DNA of 64,000 bases from an uncultured Bacteroidales bacterium (GTDB lineage: Bacteria; Bacteroidota; Bacteroidia; Bacteroidales; Bacteroidaceae), in assembly GCA_902787555.1 (NCBI GenBank), contig CADAGO010000001.1, positions 62,001-126,000 on the forward strand, given 5' to 3'. Under the pieces are notes generated by a model that saw nothing but the letters and a program-made list of their open reading frames with translations, was not told where the DNA came from and did not search any database. A program made the translations under genes and the position numbers. Below are positions 1-8,863 of this stretch, in pieces (within the stretch, counting starts at the first letter, position 1; each line of letters begins with the position of its first letter).

Positions 1-1
1 C

Positions 2-403
2 GACGTGATTCATTGTCACGGATGGGCAGCAGCTATTGCGCCACTTCTCATCAAGCGTGCCTATCAGGACGAACCATCGTTCTGCGACTCGAAGGTGGTT
101 GTTTCCGTCTCAGCTTCCGAATTCAAGACAGATATGGGTGCTACCTTCCAGCGCAGCATACCATTTAAAGACATCACGTCGAAAGACATTGCCGACGTGT
201 GTACAGGTAACTGCACCTATGAGGAACTTGCCAAGATAGCAATTAAGTTCTCTGACGGTGTGGTATTCGAATCGAAACGCATGCCAACTGAAATCACTTC
301 GTATGCCAAGTCACTGGGCCGCCCTATACTCACCTATCAAGGCGACGAAGGGTATGCAGAGGCTTACAGTGCATTCTATGATTCACTGATACCTGAAAAG
401 TAA
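2..403 (+). CDS. Glycogen/starch synthase, 3' part (GT5-like)
   Basis: The gene enters from the left edge and is read in frame from base 2, leaving about 133 residues. The first visible residues, DVIHCHGW, match the conserved histidine-containing segment near the ADP-glucose site of GT5 glycogen/starch synthases. In Bacteroidetes a short synthase-like protein of about 270 residues carrying only the N-terminal catalytic half is common, and the early stop after SLIPEK fits that short form better than a full 450-500 residue GlgA. It would act in cytosolic glycogen synthesis, but whether the short form is catalytic alone is not known to me. A DUF4270 lipoprotein gene follows 56 bases downstream on the same strand. 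The true start lies outside the window. Confidence 0.72.
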   Translation, partial: DVIHCHGWAAAIAPLLIKRAYQDEPSFCDSKVVVSVSASEFKTDMGATFQRSIPFKDITSKDIADVCTGNCTYEELAKIAIKFSDGVVFESKRMPTEITSYAKSLGRPILTYQGDEGYAEAYSAFYDSLIPEK

Positions 404-459
404 AGAAACCTCCTTCAAAACTCCCTCTCAAAGGAGATAGAATAGAAAAGAGAAGAGTT

Positions 460-1845
460 ATGAAAAAAAATATACTTACCGTTGTTGTGCTTTTGTTCTC
501 TATCCTGATGGTTGTCACATCATGCGACGACAGCACTGGCACACTCGGTAATGACATGATGCCCTCTCCCGACTACGTATCAAAAGAGAGCAAACTCTAT
601 GACATACACACACAATCGTACTCGGCTGGCGATTCCGTATTGGCACGCTCAAGCATGTCGTATCTGGGACAATTTACTGATCCAGAGACAGGCACCATCA
701 TCAAGTCAGATTTCCTGGCTCAGTTTCACTGTATCGATGATTTTGCTTTCCCCGACTCTATTCTCAACAACAGCATCATTTCGACGGAATTGCGGTTGTT
801 CGTCTCGAAATTCGTAGGCGACTCATTGGCTACATTCAAAATCAGTGTCTATCCCCTAACCAAGGTGATGAACCCTGATGCCGACTACTACACGAACATC
901 AACCCTGCTCAATACTGCGACACAACCGTGGAACCGCTGACAGTGAAGTGGTTCACACTTTCTGACCTCACAGTTGACGAAAATGAGCGCAACAAGGTAG
1001 GATACCAGAACCAAATCGTGATTCCGCTACCCAACGAAATGGGCATCCAAATATGGAACGCATGGAAAGAGCATCCCGAATATTTCCGCAATAGTGAGAG
1101 TTGGATTAATAGCGGGCTGCCTGGTTGCAAGGGCTTCTATTTCAAATTGGAAAGCGGTGACGGTGCATTGGCTTATATCAACATTGCTCAGTATAACATC
1201 AACTACCGATACCACGAAATCTATCGCGAACAGGAGGTTGATACAACTGGAATCTGTCAGTTTGCCATGACCGAAGAAGTGATTCAGGCTACGCACTTTG
1301 CGAACACCAACCTTGAACAGTTGTTGGCAGACAACACATGCACGTATCTGAAGAGTCCTGCAGGTCTCTTCACGTTGGCAACAATCCCTGTTGACCAGAT
1401 TACCACTACTGATACCATCAATCAAGCAAAGGTTGTGTTTACACGCTACAACGACAAAATTGACCATCGATTCCGCCTCGATATCCCCAAGTACCTGCTG
1501 ATGGTACGACTGGACGACTACAACAACAGATTCTTTGAGAACTATCAGTTGGCAGATGCAAATAGATCCTATTTGAGTATGTTCAATAGTACTAACAACA
1601 CTTACACATTCAATAATATTTCTCACCTGCTCAACATCATGTCAAATGAATTGAAAGACGGCACAGCCAGCCCTAATTATAATAAGGTGTTGCTGATTCC
1701 TGTAGAGCCGACCTTCGAGTCATCGACCGCATCGACGAAGAATCTGGTGAAACTCTGTCATGACTTCTCTATGACAAGTGCACGATTAGTGGGAGGGAAA
1801 GACCCTGTGAAATTGGAAATCATCTATAGCAGATTTACAAAATAA
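460..1845 (+). CDS. DUF4270 family lipoprotein
   Basis: This is a 461-residue secreted protein. The N-terminus has a lysine-rich n-region, a hydrophobic stretch and a lipobox ending VTSC at about residues 19-22, so signal peptidase II should lipidate the cysteine. The body resembles the Bacteroidetes DUF4270 family: a beta-rich protein with early GNDMMPSPDY and SYLGQFTDPETG segments and repeated short strand motifs. No catalytic residues are recognisable and the family function is unknown. It follows the glycogen synthase-like gene, an arrangement I recall from other Bacteroidales, and ends at a perfect palindromic terminator. The ATG at 460 places the signal peptide directly at the N-terminus. 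Family assignment is by sequence feel and context. Confidence 0.7.
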   Translation: MKKNILTVVVLLFSILMVVTSCDDSTGTLGNDMMPSPDYVSKESKLYDIHTQSYSAGDSVLARSSMSYLGQFTDPETGTIIKSDFLAQFHCIDDFAFPDSILNNSIISTELRLFVSKFVGDSLATFKISVYPLTKVMNPDADYYTNINPAQYCDTTVEPLTVKWFTLSDLTVDENERNKVGYQNQIVIPLPNEMGIQIWNAWKEHPEYFRNSESWINSGLPGCKGFYFKLESGDGALAYINIAQYNINYRYHEIYREQEVDTTGICQFAMTEEVIQATHFANTNLEQLLADNTCTYLKSPAGLFTLATIPVDQITTTDTINQAKVVFTRYNDKIDHRFRLDIPKYLLMVRLDDYNNRFFENYQLADANRSYLSMFNSTNNTYTFNNISHLLNIMSNELKDGTASPNYNKVLLIPVEPTFESSTASTKNLVKLCHDFSMTSARLVGGKDPVKLEIIYSRFTK

Positions 1846-1848
1846 GAG

Positions 1849-1886
1849 AAAGAGTTGGAAACGTTTCCAACTCTTTTCTTTTTATT
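1849..1886. terminator. Bidirectional palindromic terminator
   Basis: A perfect 28-bp palindrome spans 1849-1876 (left arm AAAGAGTTGGAAAC, right arm its exact complement), followed on the plus strand by TCTTTTTATT. It lies just after the DUF4270 stop and overlaps the end of the convergent MgtC-like gene, so it can end transcription from both sides. Confidence 0.75.
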
Positions 1887-2553
1887 CTACCGACTCTACC
1901 GTGACACCTTCGATGGATGATAGAATGTCGAGCATCTGCTGACGTAAGCGATTGCGCCGAACATGGAGATCGAGGCTCACGATGTACAATGGATGACCTG
2001 CAGCACTAATGCGTTCTTCCATGCGGTAGCTCTTGATACCAATTTTGAGTTGGGCAAGATGCTGGCGCACCTGATCAATATGTTGCTGAGTCGGTGCAGC
2101 AAAGCGTACAAAGAACTGACTTTCACCAAACTGGTAAAGAAAAAAATTCATGCTTTCCATTCCCAGCAAGACAAGAGCCGTAGCGACACAAGCAAGGATG
2201 TACATGCTTGCACCACACGCCATACCGATTGCTGCCGCAACCCATACACCTGCCGCTGTGGTGAGACCATGAACCGTTCGTTTTTGGAAAATAATGGTAC
2301 CCGCTCCAATGAAACCAATACCTGTAACGATTTGGGCAGCCACTCGAGACACATCGAGACGCACATTGGGGTTATTAGCATAGTGGTCGAGCACCTCACC
2401 GAACCCATACTGGGATAGCACCATAAAGAGTGCACTTCCTAATGCCACTAAGAAATGAGTGCGGAAACCTGCGTCTTTTGCACGATATTCACGCTCAAGA
2501 CCGATAGCCCCACCTAAGAGGGCTGCTACAAATATACGTATGATATAATCCAT
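1882..2553 (-). CDS. MgtC/SapB family membrane protein
   Basis: The 223-residue protein starting at MDYIIRIFVAALLGG matches the MgtC/SapB/YhiD family. It has about five N-terminal membrane segments, the family motif GLERE at residues 18-22 with nearby RTH, and glycine-rich helices (GIGFIGAGTII, GVWVAAAIGMACG). It ends in a soluble ACT-like region of about 70 residues. The reading frame stays open 33 codons upstream, but the ATG at 2553 is chosen because the upstream residues are not family-like and overlap the region next to the PAP2 stop. MgtC proteins modulate magnesium or phosphate homeostasis and virulence in other bacteria, and the role here is unknown. It follows the PAP2 gene by 34 bases at the tail of the Bat cluster and is probably co-transcribed. 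Confidence 0.82.
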   Translation of the reverse strand: MDYIIRIFVAALLGGAIGLEREYRAKDAGFRTHFLVALGSALFMVLSQYGFGEVLDHYANNPNVRLDVSRVAAQIVTGIGFIGAGTIIFQKRTVHGLTTAAGVWVAAAIGMACGASMYILACVATALVLLGMESMNFFLYQFGESQFFVRFAAPTQQHIDQVRQHLAQLKIGIKSYRMEERISAAGHPLYIVSLDLHVRRNRLRQQMLDILSSIEGVTVESVE

Positions 2554-2587
2554 TGGTAAATTGAAGAATAAAAAGCGAAAGTTGAAG

Positions 2588-3271
2588 TCAGTTGATTCCC
2601 CTGCACATTGAGACAAGGAGAACAGCGATATAGTTGAAGAAGACAACAGCAAGGAAAAGATACATGTCGGTCTTCTTATAGCCAGTTGGAGTAGAGAGAT
2701 CCGTCACATAGCGTGGAGTTCCTATACGTTTCATAACCCACCGATATAGGCAATAGAACCCCCACCCTATGAGGATTCCGACCAGAAGCCCCACAGTCAC
2801 GTCACCGAAATAGTGAACGCCAAGATAGAGACGGGTGAATGTTGTGGTAACTGACCAAAAATAAAGGGTGAAGGTAACCGCGCGATAACGGAACAGGAAA
2901 GAAAGAAAGGTAGCCATGCAGAAGGTATTGCATGCATGTCCGGAGAAGAAACCAAAACGACCTCCACGATAGCCTTCTACAATATCGACCAGATACATAA
3001 TCTCAGGATCCTGCGTAGGACGCCAGCGAGCCACCCAAGGCTTCACCAATCCTGAACAAAGACGATCGGCAACAAGTATCATCAAACCGATGGTAAGCAG
3101 GATGATGAGTGCATCGCGCAGGGTATTATTATGGAAGAAAATATAGAGCAGCATCAGAATCACCAAAGACCACGAAAAGGTATTGGTGATACAAATCATG
3201 AGGTTGTCCCAAAAGAGCGACGTACTGCCATTAAGGGCAAGAGTGATGGTTTGATCAAGCTGTTCTATCAT
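2588..3271 (-). CDS. PAP2-family phosphatase (membrane)
   Basis: A 227-residue protein with about five to six membrane segments and all three PAP2 phosphatase motifs: K77-P-W-V-A-R-W-R-P (KX6RP), the S110-G-H motif in GFFSGHA, and R147-L-Y-L-G-V-H153-Y-F-G-D157 (RX5HX3D). These residues form the phosphohistidine-based active site that removes phosphate from lipid pyrophosphates or phosphatidates. In Bacteroidetes such proteins include undecaprenyl-pyrophosphate phosphatases and lipid A phosphatases, and I cannot decide between these from the sequence. The gene starts 27 bases after the BatD-BatE stop and is followed closely by the MgtC-like gene, so it probably belongs to the same long transcript. 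Confidence 0.85.
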   Translation of the reverse strand: MIEQLDQTITLALNGSTSLFWDNLMICITNTFSWSLVILMLLYIFFHNNTLRDALIILLTIGLMILVADRLCSGLVKPWVARWRPTQDPEIMYLVDIVEGYRGGRFGFFSGHACNTFCMATFLSFLFRYRAVTFTLYFWSVTTTFTRLYLGVHYFGDVTVGLLVGILIGWGFYCLYRWVMKRIGTPRYVTDLSTPTGYKKTDMYLFLAVVFFNYIAVLLVSMCRGIN

Positions 3272-3298
3272 GTATTTCTGATTTTACAAGTTTTTGTA

Positions 3299-5938
3299 CT
3301 ATATCTGTTGGAGAGCACTCACAGGTATCCACCCCACCTTGCCTTCCTCAAGTTTCACTTCACACCACGCCTTCATTGTCTGGTCGAGCATCTCCACTTT
3401 CGATCCCTCATGGATGACAAAGAGGTCAGTACTGCTGTCGCTCGGCGAACTCTTCACCGTGACTGCAGAATCCATTATGATGGCATACTGACGATTAGCG
3501 ATAGTGAGGTGCTGCGAAAGTGCACAAAGGTTGGCTACGATTGTGATAAAGAGTGCGATAAGCGCTCCATAGAAACCTATCTTGCGCCAAGTGACTTCAC
3601 TCATAAACGCATATACTATGATGCAGCTGAGCATCAGCACAAACGTCACGAAAGCAATAATAAGCCAACTGTTGATACTCATAGTATTGGTAAGAGTGCG
3701 CCACCAAGTGACGAAGAACATTTCGGATGGGGGCGTCACCTTATCAGCTGTCTTTCCTCGAGCCAATGCGAGGTTAGCCTTAGTATCGCTGTCGCTCGGA
3801 TCGAGGAGCAAAGCACGTTCATAGTTTAGTACTGAGAGCGCTACCTCATCAAGCTTATAGTAGCAGTTTCCGAGGTTGTAATAGAGTTCTTTTGATACTC
3901 CTTTGTTCTTAAGAATCGACTCATAGATTTCTGCAGCCTCCCGATAGTGCTCCTGAGCATAGAGGTTATCTGCTTGCTGCTTGGTTTTTGCTTCTGTAGC
4001 TAGTGAAGAAGCGATGCTGAGAAGCACAAACAGAATGAGTGAAAGCGTTGCCGTCTGCGACTTCTGAGGAGCTTTCTTGAAGTTGCCTTCTATCTGACTT
4101 ATCACATTCACGGCGCTATTGTATACGGTTTCCATATTCTCGTTTGGATTGCCTGGTGCATATCTTGCAAACTCACATTCATTGAGGGTCTTGATGAACT
4201 GCTTGATGAGAGATGGGTCGACTTGCTGCTGTGCAAGTGCTGCATTTATATTATCCTTGTTGAGATTTGCCTGTGGCATATTGAGTTTATCAGCGATATA
4301 TCCCCAAAGGGCACGCATCACCTCATCATAGAACTCATTCTGGTTGTGAGCAGCAAGCAGTTTTTCTGCCACTTTCAGACGCTTCTTCGCTATCTTATTG
4401 GCTTTCCGTCCACGCATCTTAGCTATGTTGGCATTATCCTTGATGCGCTTATGCCCAATGGCAAGAATGATGATGAAAATGATGAGCGGAATGAGGTATG
4501 CCAGCCAGTACTTCCAAGAGCCGAAAAAGTCGTCACCTGTACGATGGAGTACTGTATCACCTGTCTTGATATAGCGGATATCCTTGTTCAACTCCTTGAC
4601 ATCCTGCTGATTGCTGGTGTAGTCAGCCACAGAACTGCTCGAACCACTACCCTTCTCCACCTCGACAGTGTATGGTTCTGTAGTGAGTGTATGATAAGAA
4701 TGGGTCGAGGAGTCGAAATACACAAATTCGGTAGCTGGAATGGTATAAGTGCCTGCATGACGAGGAACTGCCAAATATTCAAACTCTTTCGTGCCGTTCA
4801 ATCCGTTCCGTGTGAGCGAGAAGTTATCCGTTGCTTTTGCGTCATAAGTCTCAAAATCTTTTGGGAATGCCACCTCGGGTGCTGAGATGAGTTTCATATT
4901 ACCTGTACCCTTCACAGCAATCTTCAATGTGATGGCATCATTGGCTTTCACATGCTGGGTACTGATGTCAGATGCTATAGAGAACGAGCCTACAGCTCCC
5001 GAGAAGTTTGCAGGTTTTTCGGGTAACGGACTGACGTGGATGGTCAGCTGAGGTGTGGTGATTTTCTTCTTCACCTCTACCATTCCACCTGTTCCGTTGA
5101 AGAAAGCCTCGATAGGATCGATATAGCGGTTTTGCTGAACAACAACTCCTTCATAGGTAATCGCAGGGATGACCAGATCGCCCGTCTTCTGCGGGAATAC
5201 CACATATTGGGTCCATACAACCGTGTGATATACTCGTCCATTATAGTTCTCAAGTTCGAACTCCTTGTTTCGAGGCAACGGGATCTCCTGAATCTGGAAT
5301 CCATCCAAAGTTGGCAGTTTACCGTCTAACTGCTGCAGGTTGACCAATGTATATACTTTGTAGGTTACCAGCACAGCCTCTTGTTCAAACACTTTCGTGC
5401 GACTAGCAGTAGCAGTCATAAAGAGATCGGAACTCGATATCGAAGTACTCTGCTGACGCGATGGTTCGTCTTGCTGACGTTGTCTGCGCATACCCTGCTG
5501 CTGGGCCTGCTGACTCTGTCGATTGTTGCTTGCTGCGACCACCTGAATCTTCAGGCTTTGCGACTTATATGGCTGCCCTCCTACATTGATGGTAGCTGCA
5601 GGGATGGTGTATGTGCCTACTTTGGTAGCCATCAGTGTAAAGGTATAGGTATATGACGAACTCTGCGACATCTGGCCGTTTATATACTGAAAACTGCTCT
5701 GCTGCGAGGTGCTCGGACCATACATCACATCGAATCCTTCGAACTTGGGATAGCTGAAGTTCGACACATCTTGACTATTGATGGTATATTGAACCCTGAA
5801 CCGCTCGCCCACCTCTACGATGGAAGGAGCTGTGGCGCGAAACGACACATTATCCGCAAACGCTGAAATGCCAGGTAACGACAAAAGAATTGTCAGTAGT
5901 GTAAAATATAACTTATTCATTTGTGTTGAAGAGTTCAT
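3299..5938 (-). CDS. BatD-BatE fusion protein (aerotolerance operon)
   Basis: This 879-residue protein combines what are two genes in Bacteroides fragilis. Residues about 1-28 are a signal peptide, and the second Met (residue 7, base 5920) is an equally good start. About 30-430 is the BatD beta-sandwich region with repeated VEVG/YTIPA-type strands, and about 475-500 is a membrane helix. The cytoplasmic stretch is followed near 630-650 by a second hydrophobic segment that looks like a former BatE signal peptide. Next come TPR units (ADNLYAQEHYREAAEIYE and neighbours, about 655-725), two membrane helices (about 745-800), and a C-terminal SH3-like domain from about 815 ending GWIPVSALQQI. BatD and BatE are envelope proteins of the MoxR-Bat system linked to oxygen and stress tolerance. 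The fusion is directly visible. Its biochemical consequence is not known. Confidence 0.82.
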   Translation of the reverse strand: MNSSTQMNKLYFTLLTILLSLPGISAFADNVSFRATAPSIVEVGERFRVQYTINSQDVSNFSYPKFEGFDVMYGPSTSQQSSFQYINGQMSQSSSYTYTFTLMATKVGTYTIPAATINVGGQPYKSQSLKIQVVAASNNRQSQQAQQQGMRRQRQQDEPSRQQSTSISSSDLFMTATASRTKVFEQEAVLVTYKVYTLVNLQQLDGKLPTLDGFQIQEIPLPRNKEFELENYNGRVYHTVVWTQYVVFPQKTGDLVIPAITYEGVVVQQNRYIDPIEAFFNGTGGMVEVKKKITTPQLTIHVSPLPEKPANFSGAVGSFSIASDISTQHVKANDAITLKIAVKGTGNMKLISAPEVAFPKDFETYDAKATDNFSLTRNGLNGTKEFEYLAVPRHAGTYTIPATEFVYFDSSTHSYHTLTTEPYTVEVEKGSGSSSSVADYTSNQQDVKELNKDIRYIKTGDTVLHRTGDDFFGSWKYWLAYLIPLIIFIIILAIGHKRIKDNANIAKMRGRKANKIAKKRLKVAEKLLAAHNQNEFYDEVMRALWGYIADKLNMPQANLNKDNINAALAQQQVDPSLIKQFIKTLNECEFARYAPGNPNENMETVYNSAVNVISQIEGNFKKAPQKSQTATLSLILFVLLSIASSLATEAKTKQQADNLYAQEHYREAAEIYESILKNKGVSKELYYNLGNCYYKLDEVALSVLNYERALLLDPSDSDTKANLALARGKTADKVTPPSEMFFVTWWRTLTNTMSINSWLIIAFVTFVLMLSCIIVYAFMSEVTWRKIGFYGALIALFITIVANLCALSQHLTIANRQYAIIMDSAVTVKSSPSDSSTDLFVIHEGSKVEMLDQTMKAWCEVKLEEGKVGWIPVSALQQI

Positions 5939-5965
5939 GAGTTTAAGAATTCAGGAAATCAGAGA

Positions 5966-6817
5966 TTACCAGTCTTTTTCCAGACCTTGACGATGAGCTT
6001 TCTCGGCTTTCTGCACCTTTCGCTGCACAGCCTTCTCATCCTGCTGGGCAGAATTGAGCAACTGCTCTGCAGTCTTATCGTCAATTTGTGGCTTTTGAGG
6101 CTGCTGTTGTTGCTGTTCTTGTTTCTGTTGCTGATCTTGCTTCTGTTGGTTTTGGTTTTGCTGATCTTGCTTTTGCTGGTCTTTATTCTGTTGATCCTGC
6201 TTGTCTTGGTCTTTCTGCTGATCCTTGTTTTGGTCGCCCTGATCCTGCTTGTCTTTCTGGTCGTCCTTCTTGTCCTGATCTTTGTTCTGCTGCTGATCCT
6301 GGTTCTGATCCTGACCTTGCTGGTTTTGGTTCTGCTGGTTCTTCTTCAGCATATACTGAGCCATCGCAAGATTATAGCGCGTCTCGTCATCCGAAGGATT
6401 ACAGCGCAACGCACTCTTATAGAGTTCAACTGCCTGTTGGAACGACTTCATAGCATCGGGGCTGTTCGCTTTCATCAGGCTACGACCATTCAGGTACGTC
6501 ATATTGCCCATATTGTGATATACGTAAGCCTTTTTCTCAGAAGTCTCGGCAATCTGTTCCAAAGCTTTCTTGTACTGTTCGAAAGCCACAGAGTCGTTTC
6601 CCTGAGCTGCAACCGAATTACCCAGATTGTAATAAGCCTCTAATGTCTTGTTCATCTCGAGCGCCTTACGATACCATGTTTCCGCTTTGTTGTATTCCTT
6701 GTCTCTGAAATGTTTATTTCCCATACGGATACAATCGCGGTCATTGTTCTGTGCCACGAGTTGCAGACAGAGGAAGAGTGAGCAAACAGTGAGTATATAT
6801 CTTGAGAGTTTCATCAT
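5966..6817 (-). CDS. batC: BatC, TPR protein with Gln/Asp/Lys-rich tail
   Basis: The protein is about 283 residues long. After a signal peptide (LFLCLQLVAQN) come TPR repeats covering roughly residues 28-165, with GNKHFRDKEYNKAETWYRKA, YYNLGN and YNLAMAQYML as helix signatures. Residues about 165-245 are a low-complexity tract built almost only of Q, D, K and N. The last 40 residues carry KAEKAHRQGLEKDW. This is the BatC layout, a periplasmic TPR partner in the Bat complex. The frame can be opened at a GTG at 6820, but ATG at 6817 makes a TGATG junction with the batB stop, a typical coupled start. The Q/D/K tract is slippage-prone DNA and may vary in length between strains. Confidence 0.85.
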   Translation of the reverse strand: MMKLSRYILTVCSLFLCLQLVAQNNDRDCIRMGNKHFRDKEYNKAETWYRKALEMNKTLEAYYNLGNSVAAQGNDSVAFEQYKKALEQIAETSEKKAYVYHNMGNMTYLNGRSLMKANSPDAMKSFQQAVELYKSALRCNPSDDETRYNLAMAQYMLKKNQQNQNQQGQDQNQDQQQNKDQDKKDDQKDKQDQGDQNKDQQKDQDKQDQQNKDQQKQDQQNQNQQKQDQQQKQEQQQQQPQKPQIDDKTAEQLLNSAQQDEKAVQRKVQKAEKAHRQGLEKDW

Positions 6818-7857
6818 CACACCTTATCTTTATTAAATAGTTTGAAACGTCTGAACAGCTTGTTTTTCTTGTCGAGAATACAAATCTCGATACATAGCAC
6901 AATAAACAACAAGATGGCTACAGCTACGAACTGCTCATCATATTCTGAATACATCGAAGTCGTAAAGTCTTCTTTCTGCATCTTGGCAATCTCTGTTTCC
7001 AACATCGACTGAGCCTCATCCGTACGGTCCACATGGATATACACGCCATTTCCAGCCTGTGCTATCTGTTTACCAACTGACTCGTTCAGTTTGGTAGTCA
7101 CTACATTGCCGTCCATATCCTTCTTGAACTGATTATTACCCATTGGAATCGGTCCACCTTGCGGAGTTCCCACCGACAACACAAAGATGCGTACTCCCAT
7201 TTCCTTCGCCATCTGAGCAGCCTCAATAGCATTTTGCTCGTTATCCTCGGCATCTGTGATAAGAATCAATGCCTTACCCGTTGTCGTATTTTGGGTAAAT
7301 CCAGCAACTGACTTCTGAATAGCATCTCCCAAGTCCGTTCCCTGTAAGGTGATGGTCTTGGGGTCAAGTTGGTCAAGAAACATCTTTGCCGATACATAGT
7401 CCGACGTGATGGGCAACAGGGTGATAGACGTTCCAGCGAATGCCACCAGACCCAGTTTGTCCTCATCCAGCTGGTCGATGAGTTTGCTGACAATCATCTT
7501 CGACTTCCCCAAACGATTGGGCGAGATATCCTCACACAGCATCGAGTTCGACACATCGACTGCGATAACAGCCTCAATACCCGAACGCTTGAATTCTTCG
7601 TTTCGCATACCATACTGAGGGCGTGCCATGATAAAGATGATGAGTGCAAGCGCAATCATCAGCAGAGCGAACTTCACGACAGGACGTGCTGACGATACAT
7701 CGGGCATCAAATGCGCCAAGAGGTCTGGGTCGCCAAACTTAGCCAGATTACGCTTACGACGATACCTCAGAAACACAAACAGGGCTGTGAACAGCGGTAT
7801 CAGCGTCAGCAGATATAGATATATGGGATGTGCAAATCTAAACATTGTCTTCAACAT
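6817..7857 (-). CDS. batB: BatB, VWA-domain membrane protein
   Basis: A 346-residue protein with two N-terminal membrane helices (PIYLYLLTLIPLFTALFVFL and FALLMIALALIIFIM), a von Willebrand factor A domain from about residue 93, and a C-terminal membrane helix (AVAILLFIVLCIEICIL). The metal-ion-dependent adhesion site is intact: DVSNSM supplies DXSXS, and T and D residues follow in TLQGTDLGDA and LILITDAEDNE. BatA and BatB are paired inner-membrane VWA proteins that act with the MoxR ATPase, probably as a chaperone-like envelope complex. The gene starts one base after the batA stop and its stop overlaps the batC start, so translation is coupled through this part of the operon. Confidence 0.9.
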   Translation of the reverse strand: MLKTMFRFAHPIYLYLLTLIPLFTALFVFLRYRRKRNLAKFGDPDLLAHLMPDVSSARPVVKFALLMIALALIIFIMARPQYGMRNEEFKRSGIEAVIAVDVSNSMLCEDISPNRLGKSKMIVSKLIDQLDEDKLGLVAFAGTSITLLPITSDYVSAKMFLDQLDPKTITLQGTDLGDAIQKSVAGFTQNTTTGKALILITDAEDNEQNAIEAAQMAKEMGVRIFVLSVGTPQGGPIPMGNNQFKKDMDGNVVTTKLNESVGKQIAQAGNGVYIHVDRTDEAQSMLETEIAKMQKEDFTTSMYSEYDEQFVAVAILLFIVLCIEICILDKKNKLFRRFKLFNKDKV

Positions 7858-7858
7858 T

Positions 7859-8848
7859 TTATGGAAGGCGGCGCAATACCACCATCCGCATCAACAATTC
7901 TAACAAGAACACTATCAGCGCAGCGAGCGCAAAGGGTTCAAACAGTTCACCACGTTTGCTATACTGTCGCACATTAAACTTCGTACGCTCCATCTTATCG
8001 ATGTCGTTATAGATGGCATCAAGTTCAGCATTCCGTTGTGCGCGGAAGTACTGGCCTCCTGTCTCCTTGGATATCTTTGTCATCGTGGCCTCGTCGATTT
8101 CAACTGGCAGACTCACAGTTCCGCCCGTAGGCAGAGGGTATGGAGCCATACCTGTCGTACCGATACCGATGGTATAGATACGCACCTTCTGCTTCTTGGC
8201 AATCTCGGCTGCTGTGACGGGCGAAATGTTTCCTGCGTTGTTCACACCGTCAGTCAACAGGATAATCACCTTCGATTTTGCCTTGCTCTCACGCAGACGC
8301 AACAGTGCGTTCATGATTCCGTCGCCGATTGCTGTTCCGTCATCAATGGTTCCCTTGGCAGCCATCCTTGTGTCGGCACTCGCATACAGGTTCATCAACG
8401 CTGCATGGTCGGTAGTGAGCGGACACTGAGTATAGGCTTCACCAGCAAAGAACGTCAGACCAATGTTATCATTCATACGCTTCTCTATGAAGTGCTGGGC
8501 AATCTCGCGCAAAGCCTCTACACGGTTAGGTTTGAAGTCCTGAGCCAGCATACTGGTCGACACATCGACTGCCAACATGATATCAATACCTTCCACATCA
8601 GTATCGCTCCACGAATGCTTGCTTTGCGGACGAGCCAAGATGCACACCACCAATGTAATAAGTATGATACGCAAGAGGAAAGGCACATGAATGAGGTACT
8701 GACGCAAAGACTTTGGCAGGGCTTTGTATTTCGTTGCTTCAGGCATCTTCAGCGTCGCCCTACTCTTCTTGCTTCGCATCACATACCAGATGATATAAGG
8801 TATGAGAACCGTCAGTAGTATGAAATAATATGGATTACTGAATACCAT
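7859..8848 (-). CDS. batA: BatA, VWA-domain membrane protein
   Basis: A 329-residue protein with the same architecture as its neighbour BatB: N-terminal hydrophobic helices at about 8-25 and 55-75, a VWA domain with MIDAS motif DVSTSM near residue 95 and LLTDGVNNAG downstream, and a C-terminal helix (ALAALIVFLLELLMRMVVL). It is the first of the adjacent BatA-BatB pair. The VWA domain should sit in the periplasm between the helices and bind a divalent cation. It starts 15 bases after the upstream BatD-like gene and ends one base before batB. The pairing with a MoxR ATPase and a DUF58 protein upstream is the standard Bacteroidetes arrangement. Confidence 0.9.
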   Translation of the reverse strand: MVFSNPYYFILLTVLIPYIIWYVMRSKKSRATLKMPEATKYKALPKSLRQYLIHVPFLLRIILITLVVCILARPQSKHSWSDTDVEGIDIMLAVDVSTSMLAQDFKPNRVEALREIAQHFIEKRMNDNIGLTFFAGEAYTQCPLTTDHAALMNLYASADTRMAAKGTIDDGTAIGDGIMNALLRLRESKAKSKVIILLTDGVNNAGNISPVTAAEIAKKQKVRIYTIGIGTTGMAPYPLPTGGTVSLPVEIDEATMTKISKETGGQYFRAQRNAELDAIYNDIDKMERTKFNVRQYSKRGELFEPFALAALIVFLLELLMRMVVLRRLP

Positions 8849-8863
8849 AATGCTTCATCATTT

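Noticed and set aside
5987-6643. Leucine-rich 218-residue plus-strand frame
   Set aside because: It is the complement of the Gln/Asp/Lys tract and TPR region of batC; its LLLLV runs come from that tract.
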